64,000 nt of DNA from JAFGSI01 sp041287425 (GTDB lineage Bacteria > Chloroflexota > Anaerolineae > Anaerolineales > Villigracilaceae): positions 1-64,000 of the forward strand of contig JBEULG010000016.1 in assembly GCA_041287425.1 (NCBI GenBank), in the 5' to 3' direction. Numbering within the stretch: position 1 is the first letter of the stretch; each line of letters starts with the position of its first letter. The notes under the pieces are model-generated. The model searched no databases and had not been told where the DNA came from. It worked only from the letters and a program-made list of their open reading frames with translations. Position numbers and translations under genes: made by a program. Below, piece by piece: positions 41,730 to 50,042 of the stretch.

Positions 41730-42122
41730 ATGAACAAAGCCTCATCCCCCCGGCCCTTCATCGCGGCCATCCTGACCCTGATTCTGCTGACCTGGCTGAT
41801 AGGAGGCCTGCAGGCCTTTTCGTCTGTCCGGGCGGCGGGGCCTGCCTCTCGGTCGGCTGCCCTGCTACGCGCCGCCAGTCCCACCGCCACGCGGCAGGCG
41901 ACTTGCGCCCCCCGCACGGCAACCCCCTCTGCGACCCCGACGGCCACCCCCACCGTCCCGGCCGCCGAAGGGCCCCGCTCGGCAGACACGACCGGCATCG
42001 TTGCCTTCGCCGTCTTGATGGTCGTCATCGTCCTCTTTGGGGTATTTTGGGCGCGGCCCAGGCCCCTGCGCAAACCCCGGCCTGCCTCTCCACGCAAGGG
42101 ACGAACTCCCACACAAAAATGA
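41730..42122 (+). CDS. Small membrane protein with Thr-Pro linker
   Basis: A 130-residue protein: N-terminal hydrophobic segment (about 12-27), a Thr/Pro/Ala-rich extracellular linker (TPSATPTATPTVP), a second transmembrane helix (TGIVAFAVLMVVIVLFGVFW) and a basic C-terminal tail. No family recognised. The pattern resembles Chloroflexota surface-anchored proteins. It lies alone downstream of tRNA-Ser. Confidence 0.65.
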   Translation: MNKASSPRPFIAAILTLILLTWLIGGLQAFSSVRAAGPASRSAALLRAASPTATRQATCAPRTATPSATPTATPTVPAAEGPRSADTTGIVAFAVLMVVIVLFGVFWARPRPLRKPRPASPRKGRTPTQK

Positions 42123-42212
42123 CATGCCTCAGGGGACAAACAGCCGGCGAGGCGGGTTTGTTTTGTGGTATGATTCGGCCGGTCGATTGCGAGAAAAATG
42201 CAGGAGGAAAGC

Positions 42213-42605
42213 ATGAGCGACCTGTCTCCTGGTCTGAGCGCCGAGATTGAAATTACCGTAACCGAAGCCGACACCGCCGCCCGTTGGGGCAGCGGGCTGG
42301 TGCCGGTCTATTCCACCCCGGCGCTGGTCGGGCTGATGGAATCGGCAGCCGTCCAGGCTCTGGCCGGTCACCTGAGCGAGGGGCAGACCACCGTCGGCGG
42401 CCGCATTGACGTCCACCACCTGGCGCCCACACCGGTCGGGATGCGAATCTGGGCGCGCGCCGAACTGGTCGAAGTCCAGGGGCGCCAGTTGACCTTCCAC
42501 GTCCAGGCGCGGGATGAAGTCGAAACCATCGGCCAGGCCATCCACGAACGCTTCATCGTGGATGAAGGCCGTTTCATGAGCAAGGTGCAAGCCAAGCAAA
42601 ACTAA
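42213..42605 (+). CDS. Hotdog-fold thioesterase (FlK-like)
   Basis: A 130-residue single-domain hotdog thioesterase similar to fluoroacetyl-CoA thioesterase FlK. The FlK triad positions are Thr35 (VYSTPALV), Glu43 (LMESAAVQAL) and His69 (DVHHLAPTPVG), all shifted by 7 as expected. ATG 42213 follows AGGAGG by 5 bp. It probably hydrolyses small acyl-CoA thioesters; the context gives no clear substrate. Confidence 0.82.
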   Translation: MSDLSPGLSAEIEITVTEADTAARWGSGLVPVYSTPALVGLMESAAVQALAGHLSEGQTTVGGRIDVHHLAPTPVGMRIWARAELVEVQGRQLTFHVQARDEVETIGQAIHERFIVDEGRFMSKVQAKQN

Positions 42606-42707
42606 GCGGCCCCGCAACCTCACTCGACCGATTGCGTATTTCACTCAGGAGACCGGCCTCGACACGATGATCCCTTTCGGCGTAACCCCGATCGACAAAG
42701 GGGGGCT

Positions 42708-43454
42708 ATGGGCAGAGCAGACCTTCACGTACATTCTCTCTACAGCATTGATGGCACCGACACGGTAGCAGAGATTCTTGAATACGCCGCCTATCACGCC
42801 AACCTGGACGTGATTGCCATTGCCGATCACGATGATTTGCGCGGCTCACTCGAAGCGCTCCAACTGTGCGGAAAATACGGCATCGACGTGGTGCCGGCCA
42901 TTGAACTGACGACCCTGGAGGGGCACGTGCTGGCCCTCTTCGTCGAGCAACCGATTCCCTCGCACCGGCCGTTGATCGAGGCAATCCTCCGCATCGGAGA
43001 AGCCGGCGGTCTGGCGGTCATTCCTCACCCCAACTCGCGGCTGGCGCACAGTTTGACCCACGACGACATCCGCCGCGTGGCAGCCGACCCAGACGCCTCC
43101 CAAGTGCTGGTCGGAATCGAGGTCTTCACAGGCTGCCTGCTGGTCAACAGCCAGACGGCACCTCTGCGCGGCCTGGCGCACCAATTACACCTATGCGAAG
43201 TCGCCGGCAGTGACGCCCACGTGCGCGAATTGATCGGCAGCGGCGTGGTGCGCTTCAGCGGCCTGAGCGCAGCCGACCTGCGCAAGGCGCTCGTCAACCG
43301 TCAGGTGACCCCCATTGTGCGCTTCTCGCCGACCGGCGCCCAAATCGCCCTGACCTGGACGAAGAAAACCCTGGCCCGCCGCCGCGACCTGCTCAAATAT
43401 GCCCGCCAGGTAAGCACCTATCGGGCCGGACAAAAGCGCGGCAAAAGGGCGTGA
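42708..43454 (+). CDS. PHP-domain phosphoesterase
   Basis: A 248-residue metal-dependent phosphoesterase. It opens with ADLHVHSLYSIDGTD (HxH), then IAIADHDDLRG, VVPAIELTT, VIPHPNS and VAGSDAHV, the four PHP motifs. Stand-alone PHP proteins include 3',5'-nucleotide and nucleoside bisphosphate phosphatases (YciV/Tri-PHP-like). It lies directly upstream of the tRNA-Ser (TGA) gene. Confidence 0.88.
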   Translation: MGRADLHVHSLYSIDGTDTVAEILEYAAYHANLDVIAIADHDDLRGSLEALQLCGKYGIDVVPAIELTTLEGHVLALFVEQPIPSHRPLIEAILRIGEAGGLAVIPHPNSRLAHSLTHDDIRRVAADPDASQVLVGIEVFTGCLLVNSQTAPLRGLAHQLHLCEVAGSDAHVRELIGSGVVRFSGLSAADLRKALVNRQVTPIVRFSPTGAQIALTWTKKTLARRRDLLKYARQVSTYRAGQKRGKRA

Positions 43455-43521
43455 AGATCGCCGGAAAATCCCCCTTCCCAGAGATTGGGCCGGTAAATCT
43501 ATGGTAAAATCTCCCCCGCCC

Positions 43522-43606
43522 GGAGGGATGGCCGAGCGGTTGAAGGCAACGGTCTTGAAAACCGTCGTGGCGCCAGCCACCGTGGGTTCGAATCCCACTC
43601 CCTCCG
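43522..43606 (+). tRNA. tRNA-Ser (anticodon TGA)
   Basis: An 85-nt class II tRNA: acceptor GGAGGGA / TCCCTCC, anticodon loop CTTGAAA with anticodon TGA in stem ACGGT/ACCGT, a variable arm and T-loop TTCGAAT. Confidence 0.97.
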
Positions 43607-43698
43607 CTGCGGAGCGTGGATTGCAGGTGGATGATTGCTGATTTTGAAAACGGCTGTCAAAACCAACGATCACCTATCGGCAATCGCCGATTGACTCT

Positions 43699-43789
43699 GG
43701 GGAGGTGCCAGAGAGGCCGATTGGGCTCGCCTGCTAAGTGAGTACTGGGGCTTGAACCTCAGTCGCGGGTTCGAATCCCGCCCTCCCCG
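43699..43789 (+). tRNA. tRNA-Ser (anticodon GCT)
   Basis: A 91-nt class II tRNA: acceptor GGGGAGG / CCTCCCC, anticodon stem CTCGC/GTGAG with loop CTGCTAA and anticodon GCT, long variable arm and T-loop TTCGAAT. It completes a set of three Ser isoacceptors within about 2.2 kb. Confidence 0.97.
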
Positions 43790-43847
43790 CAGTTCCCCCC
43801 TTTAGCAGGTCTGCGTCGTCAGAACCGGTTAAAGGCAAAGCGCAAGC

Positions 43848-43875
43848 AGCCTGTTCCGAATCGGGGCAGGCTTTT
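43848..43875 (+). terminator. Terminator after the tRNA genes
   Basis: Interrupted stem AGCCTG-TT-CC / GG-G-CAGGCT with a 6-nt loop and TTTTGCG after it, 59 bp past tRNA-Ser (GCT). Confidence 0.6.
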
Positions 43876-43936
43876 GCGTTCCGGTGCATCATCTGTTTGA
43901 ATAAAATAATCCATCCAAAATGCTTCACGGAGAAAC

Positions 43937-45091
43937 ATGTCCAGGATATATCTCGACTACGCCGCCACCACCCCCGTGGATGGGCGCGTCTTCGAAGCGA
44001 TGCGCCCCTTCTTCAGCGAAACCTTCGGGAACCCCTCGTCTGTCCACCGTTATGGACAGCGCGCCGAGGCGGCTGTGGAGGAGGCCCGCGAGAGCGTCGC
44101 CGCGGCGCTCAACTGCCGCCCGGACGAAATCGTCTTCACCTCCTGCGGTTCGGAAGCGGACAACCTGGCCCTGCGCGGCGCGGCCCTGGCCGTGCGCGAA
44201 CAGAGCGGCGCGGACCGCATTCTGACCAGCCGCGCCGAGCATCCCGCCGTCAGCAAGACCGCCGCCGACCTGGAGAGGCACTACGGCTTCCGCGTCGAGT
44301 GGCTGCCGGTGGACGAATACGGCCGCGTCACGCCGCAGGCGGTGGAGCAGGCCCTCGGCAAAGATACCGCCCTGGTCTCGGTCATGTATGCCAACAACGA
44401 AATCGGCACAATCAACCCCGTGGCCGAAATCGCCGCCGTCTGCCGCGCCCATGGCGTCCTGTTCCACACCGACGCGGTGCAGGCCGCCGCCTACCTGCCG
44501 CTGGACGTGCAGGCCCTGGGCGCGGACTTGCTCTCCCTGGGCGCGCACAAATTCTACGGGCCGAAGGGCGTCGGCGCCCTCTACGTCCGCCAGGGGACGC
44601 CGCTCCTGCCGGTGCTAACCGGCGGCGGTCAGGAGGGCGGCCGCCGCGCCGGCACCTCCAACGTGCCGTACCTCGTCGGCCTGGCCGAGGCGCTCCGGCT
44701 GACGGTCGAGGAGCGCGAGTCCCGCGCCGCCCACGTCCGCCCGCTGCGCGACCACCTCATCGGCGTAGTACTGGAATCCATCCCCGAGGCGCGGCTGACC
44801 GGTCACCCCTCCGAGCGGCTGCCCAATCATGCCTCGTTTGTCTTCCAGGGTGCGGACGGCAATTTCCTCCTGCAACTGCTCGATTCGGCCGGCTTTGCCT
44901 GTTCCTCCGGCTCGGCCTGCAAGACCGGCAACCCGGAGCCGAGCGAGGTCATGACCGCCCTCGGCCTGCCGCGCCGGTGGGGCCTCGGTTCGCTGCGCGT
45001 CACCCTCGGCGCGGCGACGACCGCCGAACAGGTCGAGGCTTTTCTCGCCGCCCTGCCAGGACTGGTGGAGAAAGCCAGAAGCCACAGATAA
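43937..45091 (+). CDS. iscS: Cysteine desulfurase (IscS/NifS type)
   Basis: A 384-residue PLP enzyme that moves sulfur from cysteine for Fe-S cluster or thio-cofactor assembly. Features: YLDYAATTPVDGRV start, the AEHPAV and YANNEIGTINPV regions, PLP lysine Lys205 in LGAHKFYGPKG, and catalytic Cys328 in SSGSACKTG. It is close to the IscS class in length and Cys position. No IscU-type scaffold gene is adjacent. A selenocysteine-lyase-type role is possible but not supported. Confidence 0.94.
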   Translation: MSRIYLDYAATTPVDGRVFEAMRPFFSETFGNPSSVHRYGQRAEAAVEEARESVAAALNCRPDEIVFTSCGSEADNLALRGAALAVREQSGADRILTSRAEHPAVSKTAADLERHYGFRVEWLPVDEYGRVTPQAVEQALGKDTALVSVMYANNEIGTINPVAEIAAVCRAHGVLFHTDAVQAAAYLPLDVQALGADLLSLGAHKFYGPKGVGALYVRQGTPLLPVLTGGGQEGGRRAGTSNVPYLVGLAEALRLTVEERESRAAHVRPLRDHLIGVVLESIPEARLTGHPSERLPNHASFVFQGADGNFLLQLLDSAGFACSSGSACKTGNPEPSEVMTALGLPRRWGLGSLRVTLGAATTAEQVEAFLAALPGLVEKARSHR

Positions 45092-45144
45092 GCAGATGAA
45101 CGAGCATGAAGGTGAATGAGAGTGCCGAGAAAGCGAAGTAAAAA

Positions 45145-46089
45145 CTAGGCTCTCGTCTCCTGCCCGGAGAGCAGATTTTCCAACTGCCCCATTCCCTCTG
45201 GAATGCTATCCCCCAGATAATATCCTGCTACCTGGTTCCGCAACTCTGGTTTGATCACAAACGCCCGCCCGCCAAAGGCGACGAACGGCCGGCCAGAGGT
45301 CTGCCGAATCCACTGCGGCCAGTCGGCCAGCGCCTGGGCCGTCTGCTCACGCATAGCCACCAGCACCACCAGCGGCGGCTGGATTTGCTCGACGAATTCG
45401 GCCAGGGCCGGGAAGGGAACGTTCTGCCCCAGATAGGCCACCGGCCAGCCGCGACGGCGCAGCAGCACCCCCAGCATCAGCAAACTACCCTCGTGCCATT
45501 CCTCCGGCGCACAGGCCAGCACCGGCGGGTTGACCGGCCTGGGCGGCGGCCCGCTGACCATCCACATCAGCAGGCGGTGACGCAGGTAATTCGAGGCCAG
45601 GTGTTCGGTGGCCACCGTGATTTTCCCCCGCTCCCACAAATCGCCAATTTCGCTCAGCGCCGGGCCGATGACCTCGGTGGTCAGCACGTCGGGGGAGTGG
45701 AAGGCCAGCAGATCGCCCATCAACCGGTCGGCGCGGGCCAGGTCGTGGGAACAGAGCGTCTCGACCAGCGCAGCGCGCAGGGCATGGGTTGCGGCGGCAT
45801 CCGGCCGGGGCGGCGCGGCGACTTCCGGCGCGGCCGGCAGGGACAGGCGTCCCTCCGCCTCGAGGCGTCGCAACGCGGCAATCGCCCGGCTGGCGCTCAT
45901 CCCGGCTTCGATTTGCGCCTTCACCCAGCGCAGACGGGCGATGTCCTTCTCCGAGTAGAGCCGATGCCCGCCGGCGGTACGCGCCGATTGCGGAAAGCCA
46001 TAGCGCCGCTCCCAGGCGTGCAAGGTAGCGGCCGAGATGCCCGTCAGGCGGGTCACGACGCCGATGTTGTAGAGGGGGGCTTCGGTCAT
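45145..46089 (-). CDS. carH: CarH-type MerR regulator with adenosylcobalamin photoreceptor domain
   Basis: A 314-residue repressor: MerR-like winged helix (about 6-75: LYNIGVVTRLTGISAATLHAWERRYGF, AGGHRLYSEKDIARLRWV), then a helix bundle and a B12-binding Rossmann domain. The bundle carries the CarH hallmark Trp152-x9-Glu162-His163 (LWERGKITVATEHL), and the B12-binding motif Glu197-x-His199 (EEWHEG) supplies the lower-ligand His. These residues mark the light-sensing AdoCbl CarH/LitR family, in which dark tetramers bind DNA and light breaks them apart. ATG 46089 is used; GTG/TTG starts just upstream (46095, 46098) with AGGAG are possible. It is divergent from the operon at 46227. Confidence 0.9.
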   Translation of the reverse strand: MTEAPLYNIGVVTRLTGISAATLHAWERRYGFPQSARTAGGHRLYSEKDIARLRWVKAQIEAGMSASRAIAALRRLEAEGRLSLPAAPEVAAPPRPDAAATHALRAALVETLCSHDLARADRLMGDLLAFHSPDVLTTEVIGPALSEIGDLWERGKITVATEHLASNYLRHRLLMWMVSGPPPRPVNPPVLACAPEEWHEGSLLMLGVLLRRRGWPVAYLGQNVPFPALAEFVEQIQPPLVVLVAMREQTAQALADWPQWIRQTSGRPFVAFGGRAFVIKPELRNQVAGYYLGDSIPEGMGQLENLLSGQETRA

Positions 46090-46132
46090 AGTCACCAATC
46101 AATCAGGCTCCTGGCCTGTGGATGCGGCTTGT

Positions 46133-46219
46133 AGTGTACTTGTTTGTCGAATTTTTGTCAAGGTTTTAGTGCAAAAATCGAGACAAAACCTTGACAAAAA
46201 GGATACAAATATCTATAAT
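46133..46219. promoter_or_regulatory. Divergent CarH-type operator and promoters
   Basis: A perfect 16-bp inverted repeat (46152-46167 and 46185-46200, centre 17 nt) flanks both -35 boxes. Rightward: TTGACA 46191-46196, 17-bp spacer, TATAAT 46214-46219. Leftward (minus): TTGACA (46156-46161), 17-bp spacer, TACACT (46133-46138). TTTGTC blocks are spaced 11 bp apart: 46143, 46154 and 46165 (TTTAGT) on plus, and GACAAA at 46182 and 46193 with GCAAAA at 46171 for minus. This matches a tetrameric CarH-type operator of tandem 11-bp repeats overlapping -35. Confidence 0.8.
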
Positions 46220-46226
46220 ATCGCTC

Positions 46227-47267
46227 ATGGAAAAAACTCGTTCTTCCTTTCTCGAAAAGCCCCGCACGGCGAAACTCGCCCTGTGGGGTGGGATTGCCTT
46301 CTCGCTCCTGTTCACCGCCCTCATCTGGTGGGCCGGGGAACGCCTGAACGCCATCCCGCTCCTGCCCGACCAGGGCGCGGCCTGGTATTACTGGAAACTG
46401 CCCGAACCGACCTTTTGGACGCGGCTGACCGCCTGGGGTTTCTACGCTCTGCACCAGGTCACGTTGTGGGGGCTGATTTACTACGCTCAAACGCGCGTCA
46501 AAAAGTACACCGGCGGCCTGCATCCGGTCAACCTGTGGGCGCTGGGGGTGAATGCCTTTTTCATCCTGCTGCACTTCGTCCAGACGCACATCTGGTATGA
46601 CGGCCTGGCGCAGGATGTGTCCATCTTCTCCTCGCAGGGGTCGGTTATCCTGATGCTGGTGGCCATTCTGCTGATGGAGAATCAGCGCCGCGGTCTCTTC
46701 TGGGGCAAGAAAGTGCCGTTGGGCAAGCGGGTGATGTCCTTCGTGCGCAAGTACCACGGCTACGTCTTTGCCTGGGCCACGGTGTACACCTTCTGGTATC
46801 ACCCGATGGTCAACACCAGCGGCCACCTGATCGGCTTCTTCTACATGTTCCTGCTGCTCCTGCAGGGCAGTTTGTTCCTGACCCGCATTCACGTCAACAA
46901 GTACTGGATGGTCGTCCAGGAAGTGACCGTGGCCATCCACGGCACGCTGGTGGCGGTCATGCAGGGCAACGGCATCTGGCCGATGTTCGCCTTCGGCTTT
47001 GCGGGCATCTTCATCCTGACCCAAATGCACGGGCTGGGGTGGCGTGCCTGGGTGCGCTGGCTGGTGACGGGCATCTACGTGGCGGCGGCGCTGGTCGTCT
47101 ATTCCGGCCGCGGCTGGGTGCAACTGAACGAGATTGTGCGCATCCCCGTGATTGAGTATGGGCTGGTTTTCGTCCTGGCCGGCTTGATTGCGCTCGGCAT
47201 CTGGGTGGCTGACCGCTTTCGCAGGCAGCCGGCACCAGAGACGGTTCAGGTAGAAGTCAAAAGATGA
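46227..47267 (+). CDS. Polytopic membrane protein of unknown family, first gene of the CarH-regulated operon
   Basis: A 346-residue protein with about nine or ten transmembrane helices, no signal peptide and a short basic tail. Conserved-looking His residues fall in or near helices (ALHQVTLWG, FVQTHIWYD, YHPMVNTSGHLIG, VAIHGTLVAV), which hint at haem or metal binding, but I do not recognise a family. ATG 46227 lies about 8 nt after the -10 box (46214-46219), so the mRNA is predicted to be leaderless. It overlaps the next gene by 4 bp (ATGA). Confidence 0.75.
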   Translation: MEKTRSSFLEKPRTAKLALWGGIAFSLLFTALIWWAGERLNAIPLLPDQGAAWYYWKLPEPTFWTRLTAWGFYALHQVTLWGLIYYAQTRVKKYTGGLHPVNLWALGVNAFFILLHFVQTHIWYDGLAQDVSIFSSQGSVILMLVAILLMENQRRGLFWGKKVPLGKRVMSFVRKYHGYVFAWATVYTFWYHPMVNTSGHLIGFFYMFLLLLQGSLFLTRIHVNKYWMVVQEVTVAIHGTLVAVMQGNGIWPMFAFGFAGIFILTQMHGLGWRAWVRWLVTGIYVAAALVVYSGRGWVQLNEIVRIPVIEYGLVFVLAGLIALGIWVADRFRRQPAPETVQVEVKR

Positions 47268-48139
47268 CTCGCAGCAGTTGGGCTTCCATTCTCGTTTTCC
47301 CCATCCTGCTCCTTCTCGGCGGGCTTCTGGCCCTGGCGGGAAGTCAGGGCGGCGCAACGCTGGGCGGCGTTCCCGTCTTCGCGCTCATCGTTGCGCTGAC
47401 GTTCCTCATCCAGTGGCTGGCTTTCATCCCCGCCTACCGCTTCCAGACCGAGAAATTCTTCGACCTGACGGGCAGCCTGACCTACATCACCGTCACAGGC
47501 GTCGCGCTGTGCTACAGCCGTTACAGCGTCGTCCTGGACATGCGTTCGCTCCTCGTTGCGACGCTGGTCATCGTCTGGGCGCTTCGCCTGGGGACGTTCC
47601 TGTTCCGCCGCATCCGCAAGGCCGGCAGGGATGACCGCTTCGACGAAATCAAGCCCAACTTCTTCCGTTTCCTCAACGTGTGGACCATCCAGGCGCTGTG
47701 GATTACTTTCACCGCCGCGGCCGCGCTGGTGACCATCACGACAACGAACAAAAAGCCAGTGGATGGCTTCGCCCTGGTCGGCGCGCTGGTGTGGATTGTC
47801 GGCTTCCTCATCGAGGTCATTGCCGATGCGCAGAAGAGCCGCTTCAACGCCGACCCCGCCAACAAGGGCAAATTCATCCGCACGGGGCTGTGGTCGCGCT
47901 CGCGGCATCCCAACTACTTCGGCGAAATCGTGCTGTGGATTGGCATCGCCATCATTGCCCTCCCCGTTTTGCAGGGCTGGCAGTGGGTGGCGATGATTTC
48001 CCCGCTCTTCGTGACGTTGCTGCTCACCCGCGTCAGCGGCATCCCCCTGCTCGAAAAGAAAGCCGACGCCAAATGGGGCGGCCAGACGGAGTACGAAGCG
48101 TACAAGAAGAACACGCCTGTGTTGATTCCGCGGTCATAA
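47264..48139 (+). CDS. DUF1295 / steroid-5-alpha-reductase-like membrane protein
   Basis: A 291-residue membrane protein of the DUF1295 (ICMT/steroid reductase-like) family. Features: about six or seven helices, LRLGTFLFRRIRKAGRDDRFDEIK, and the C-terminal hallmark GLWSRSRHPNYFGEIVLWIGIAI. Such proteins include steroid/lipid enone reductases or methyltransferases. It overlaps the upstream gene start-to-stop (ATGA), so it is translated together with it. A role in lipid or isoprenoid modification is inferred. Confidence 0.85.
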   Translation: MTRSSWASILVFPILLLLGGLLALAGSQGGATLGGVPVFALIVALTFLIQWLAFIPAYRFQTEKFFDLTGSLTYITVTGVALCYSRYSVVLDMRSLLVATLVIVWALRLGTFLFRRIRKAGRDDRFDEIKPNFFRFLNVWTIQALWITFTAAAALVTITTTNKKPVDGFALVGALVWIVGFLIEVIADAQKSRFNADPANKGKFIRTGLWSRSRHPNYFGEIVLWIGIAIIALPVLQGWQWVAMISPLFVTLLLTRVSGIPLLEKKADAKWGGQTEYEAYKKNTPVLIPRS

Positions 48140-48211
48140 CAATTTCACCACAGAGACGCCAAGTCTTAGCGGTGGGAATTCTCCACAATGGTCAACTTCA
48201 TCAGGAATGAT
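48140..48211. repeat. Short spacer with ACGCCAAG repeat
   Basis: A 72-bp spacer containing CACCACAGAGACGCCAAGTC followed by TTAGCGGTGGGAATTC, related to the repeat at 26691. It includes the ribosome-binding site AGGAATGAT of the next gene. Confidence 0.45.
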
Positions 48212-49060
48212 ATGGAAACGATAAAAGACAAAGTCGTCGTCATCACCGGCGCCACGCGCGGTTTTGGCTACGCCATCGCGGAAGCCATGCTCAAGGCGGG
48301 AGCGACGGTCGTCATCAGCGGGAGAAAGCCCGAGGCGCTGGAAAAAGCATTAAACGGCTTGCAGGCTTGGGGTCCGGTGAGCGGCGAGAGCTGCGACGTG
48401 CGCGACGAGGCGCAGGTTTATGCGCTCGCCAGAGCCGCAGTCGCCCGGCACGGCCGCATGGACATCTGGGTCAATAACGCCGGCTATTCCGCCGCGGCCG
48501 GCAGGGTGCTGGAGATGGACCCGGCTGAGGCGCTGGATATGTTCAAAGTGAACGCGCTCGGCACGTTGTACGGCGCGCAGGCGGCAGTCCGGCATGGCGC
48601 CAAGGTGCTGGTCAATCTCTATGGAGCGGGCAGCAACGGCAAAGCCTCGTCACCGACCGGGCTGTATGCCGCCAGCAAAGCCTGGGTGACCTCCTTTACC
48701 CGCACGCTGGCAAAGGAAATGGCTGGGACGGACTTGCAAATTTTGGCTTTCAACCCCGGCATGATGCTGACCGACATGCTGACCCGCCCGGTGGTGGTCG
48801 GCGAACGCGGCCGGGAGATGATGAAACCATACGGCTTCGTCCTGCGCTTTTTAGCCCGCCGGCCGGAGCAATCGGCGGAAGAGTTGGTGAAAGTGCTTAG
48901 CGGGCTCAAAAAGCCCTTCACCGAATACCGCGTCCTCAAACCCTGGACGCCGTTCCTGGGGCTGCTGCGGGTGACCTGGGAAAACATCACCCACAGCGGA
49001 CAGACGCCGGCGTTCGAGTTACAGTTCAAAGAACCCTACCGATTTGGGGAGGAACGATGA
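48212..49060 (+). CDS. Short-chain dehydrogenase/reductase
   Basis: A 282-residue SDR with Rossmann motif VVVITGATRGFGYAIAEAML, NAG motif WVNNAGYSAAAG, and the catalytic Tyr-Lys in GLYAASKAWVTSF preceded by NLYGAGSNG (Ser position). It ends in a C-terminal extension typical of lipid or retinol-type SDRs. ATG 48212 is preferred because it directly follows AGGAATGAT. The stop overlaps the Rieske start (ATGA). Confidence 0.88.
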   Translation: METIKDKVVVITGATRGFGYAIAEAMLKAGATVVISGRKPEALEKALNGLQAWGPVSGESCDVRDEAQVYALARAAVARHGRMDIWVNNAGYSAAAGRVLEMDPAEALDMFKVNALGTLYGAQAAVRHGAKVLVNLYGAGSNGKASSPTGLYAASKAWVTSFTRTLAKEMAGTDLQILAFNPGMMLTDMLTRPVVVGERGREMMKPYGFVLRFLARRPEQSAEELVKVLSGLKKPFTEYRVLKPWTPFLGLLRVTWENITHSGQTPAFELQFKEPYRFGEER

Positions 49061-50031
49061 TTCGCAATCAGTGGTACGTGCTGCTCGAATCAAACGAAGT
49101 CAAAGAAAAGCCCGTCGGCGTGACCCGCATGGGCGAGAAAATGGTCTTCTGGCGCGACCGCGCCGGAAAGGTGCATTGCGCCGTGGACAAGTGTCCGCAT
49201 CGCGGCGTGCAACTCAGCCTGGGCGCGGTGATGGGCGATCATCTGCAGTGTCCGTTTCACGGCTTCGAATATGACGCCAGCGGGAAATGCGTCCTGGTGC
49301 CTGCCAACGGACGCAACGGCGTCATTCCAAGCACACTGCGTCTGCACACCTATCCGACCTACGAGGCGCATGGTTTCATCTGGGTCTGGTGGGGTGACCG
49401 CCAGCCGGAGGACGCGCCGCTCTTCTTTGACAACCTGGACGATTCGTTTGTCTCCGCTTCGGCGCACGACCCCTGGGAGGCGCACTATTCCCGTGTCATC
49501 GAAAACCAACTCGACGTGGTGCATCTCCCCTTCGTCCACCGTAACACGATTGGACGCGGCAACCGCACCCTGGTGGACGGTCCCGTGGTCGAGTGGCGCG
49601 GCGACAAAATGCTCTACACCTATGTCTTCAACCGCGTGGACGATGGCACACCGCCGCGCAAGCCCGCCGAACTCAAGCCCAAAGATGCCCGCAGCGTCCA
49701 CCTGGAGTTCATCATGCCCAACCTGTGGCAGAACTACATCAGCCCCAACGTTCGCATTGTCGCGGCCTTTGTCCCTGTGGACGAGGGGCACACGCTGCTC
49801 TATCTGCGCTTTTACCAGAAATTCCTGCCCGTGCCGCTGCTCGGAAACCTGGTGGCGAAACTGGCGATGCCCTTCAACCTGCGTGTGGCGCACGAAGACC
49901 GCCGCGTGGTGGTTACCCATCAGCCCCAGCCCAGCGGTTTGAAAATCGGCGAGGCGCTCATCCAGGGCGACTTGCCCATCATCGAATACCGCCGCAGGCG
50001 GGCTGAATTGCAAACCATGACGACGCGTTGA
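49057..50031 (+). CDS. Rieske non-haem iron oxygenase
   Basis: A 324-residue Rieske oxygenase. The [2Fe-2S] ligands are Cys46-x-His48 (CPHRG) and Cys65-x2-His68 (CPFHG). The mononuclear-iron motif sits in IENQLDVVHLPFVHRNTIG (two His and an Asp). The C-terminal catalytic domain is about 150 residues. Similar enzymes hydroxylate or oxygenate hydrophobic rings and lipids. It has no cognate reductase gene in the operon. Start ATG 49057 overlaps the SDR stop. Confidence 0.9.
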   Translation: MIRNQWYVLLESNEVKEKPVGVTRMGEKMVFWRDRAGKVHCAVDKCPHRGVQLSLGAVMGDHLQCPFHGFEYDASGKCVLVPANGRNGVIPSTLRLHTYPTYEAHGFIWVWWGDRQPEDAPLFFDNLDDSFVSASAHDPWEAHYSRVIENQLDVVHLPFVHRNTIGRGNRTLVDGPVVEWRGDKMLYTYVFNRVDDGTPPRKPAELKPKDARSVHLEFIMPNLWQNYISPNVRIVAAFVPVDEGHTLLYLRFYQKFLPVPLLGNLVAKLAMPFNLRVAHEDRRVVVTHQPQPSGLKIGEALIQGDLPIIEYRRRRAELQTMTTR

Positions 50032-50042
50032 GGCAGATGCTC

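Noticed and set aside
43937..45091. Selenocysteine lyase/SufS-type assignment for the desulfurase
   Set aside because: Cys328 in SSGSACKTG and the length fit IscS-type desulfurases; nothing in the sequence points specifically to selenium.
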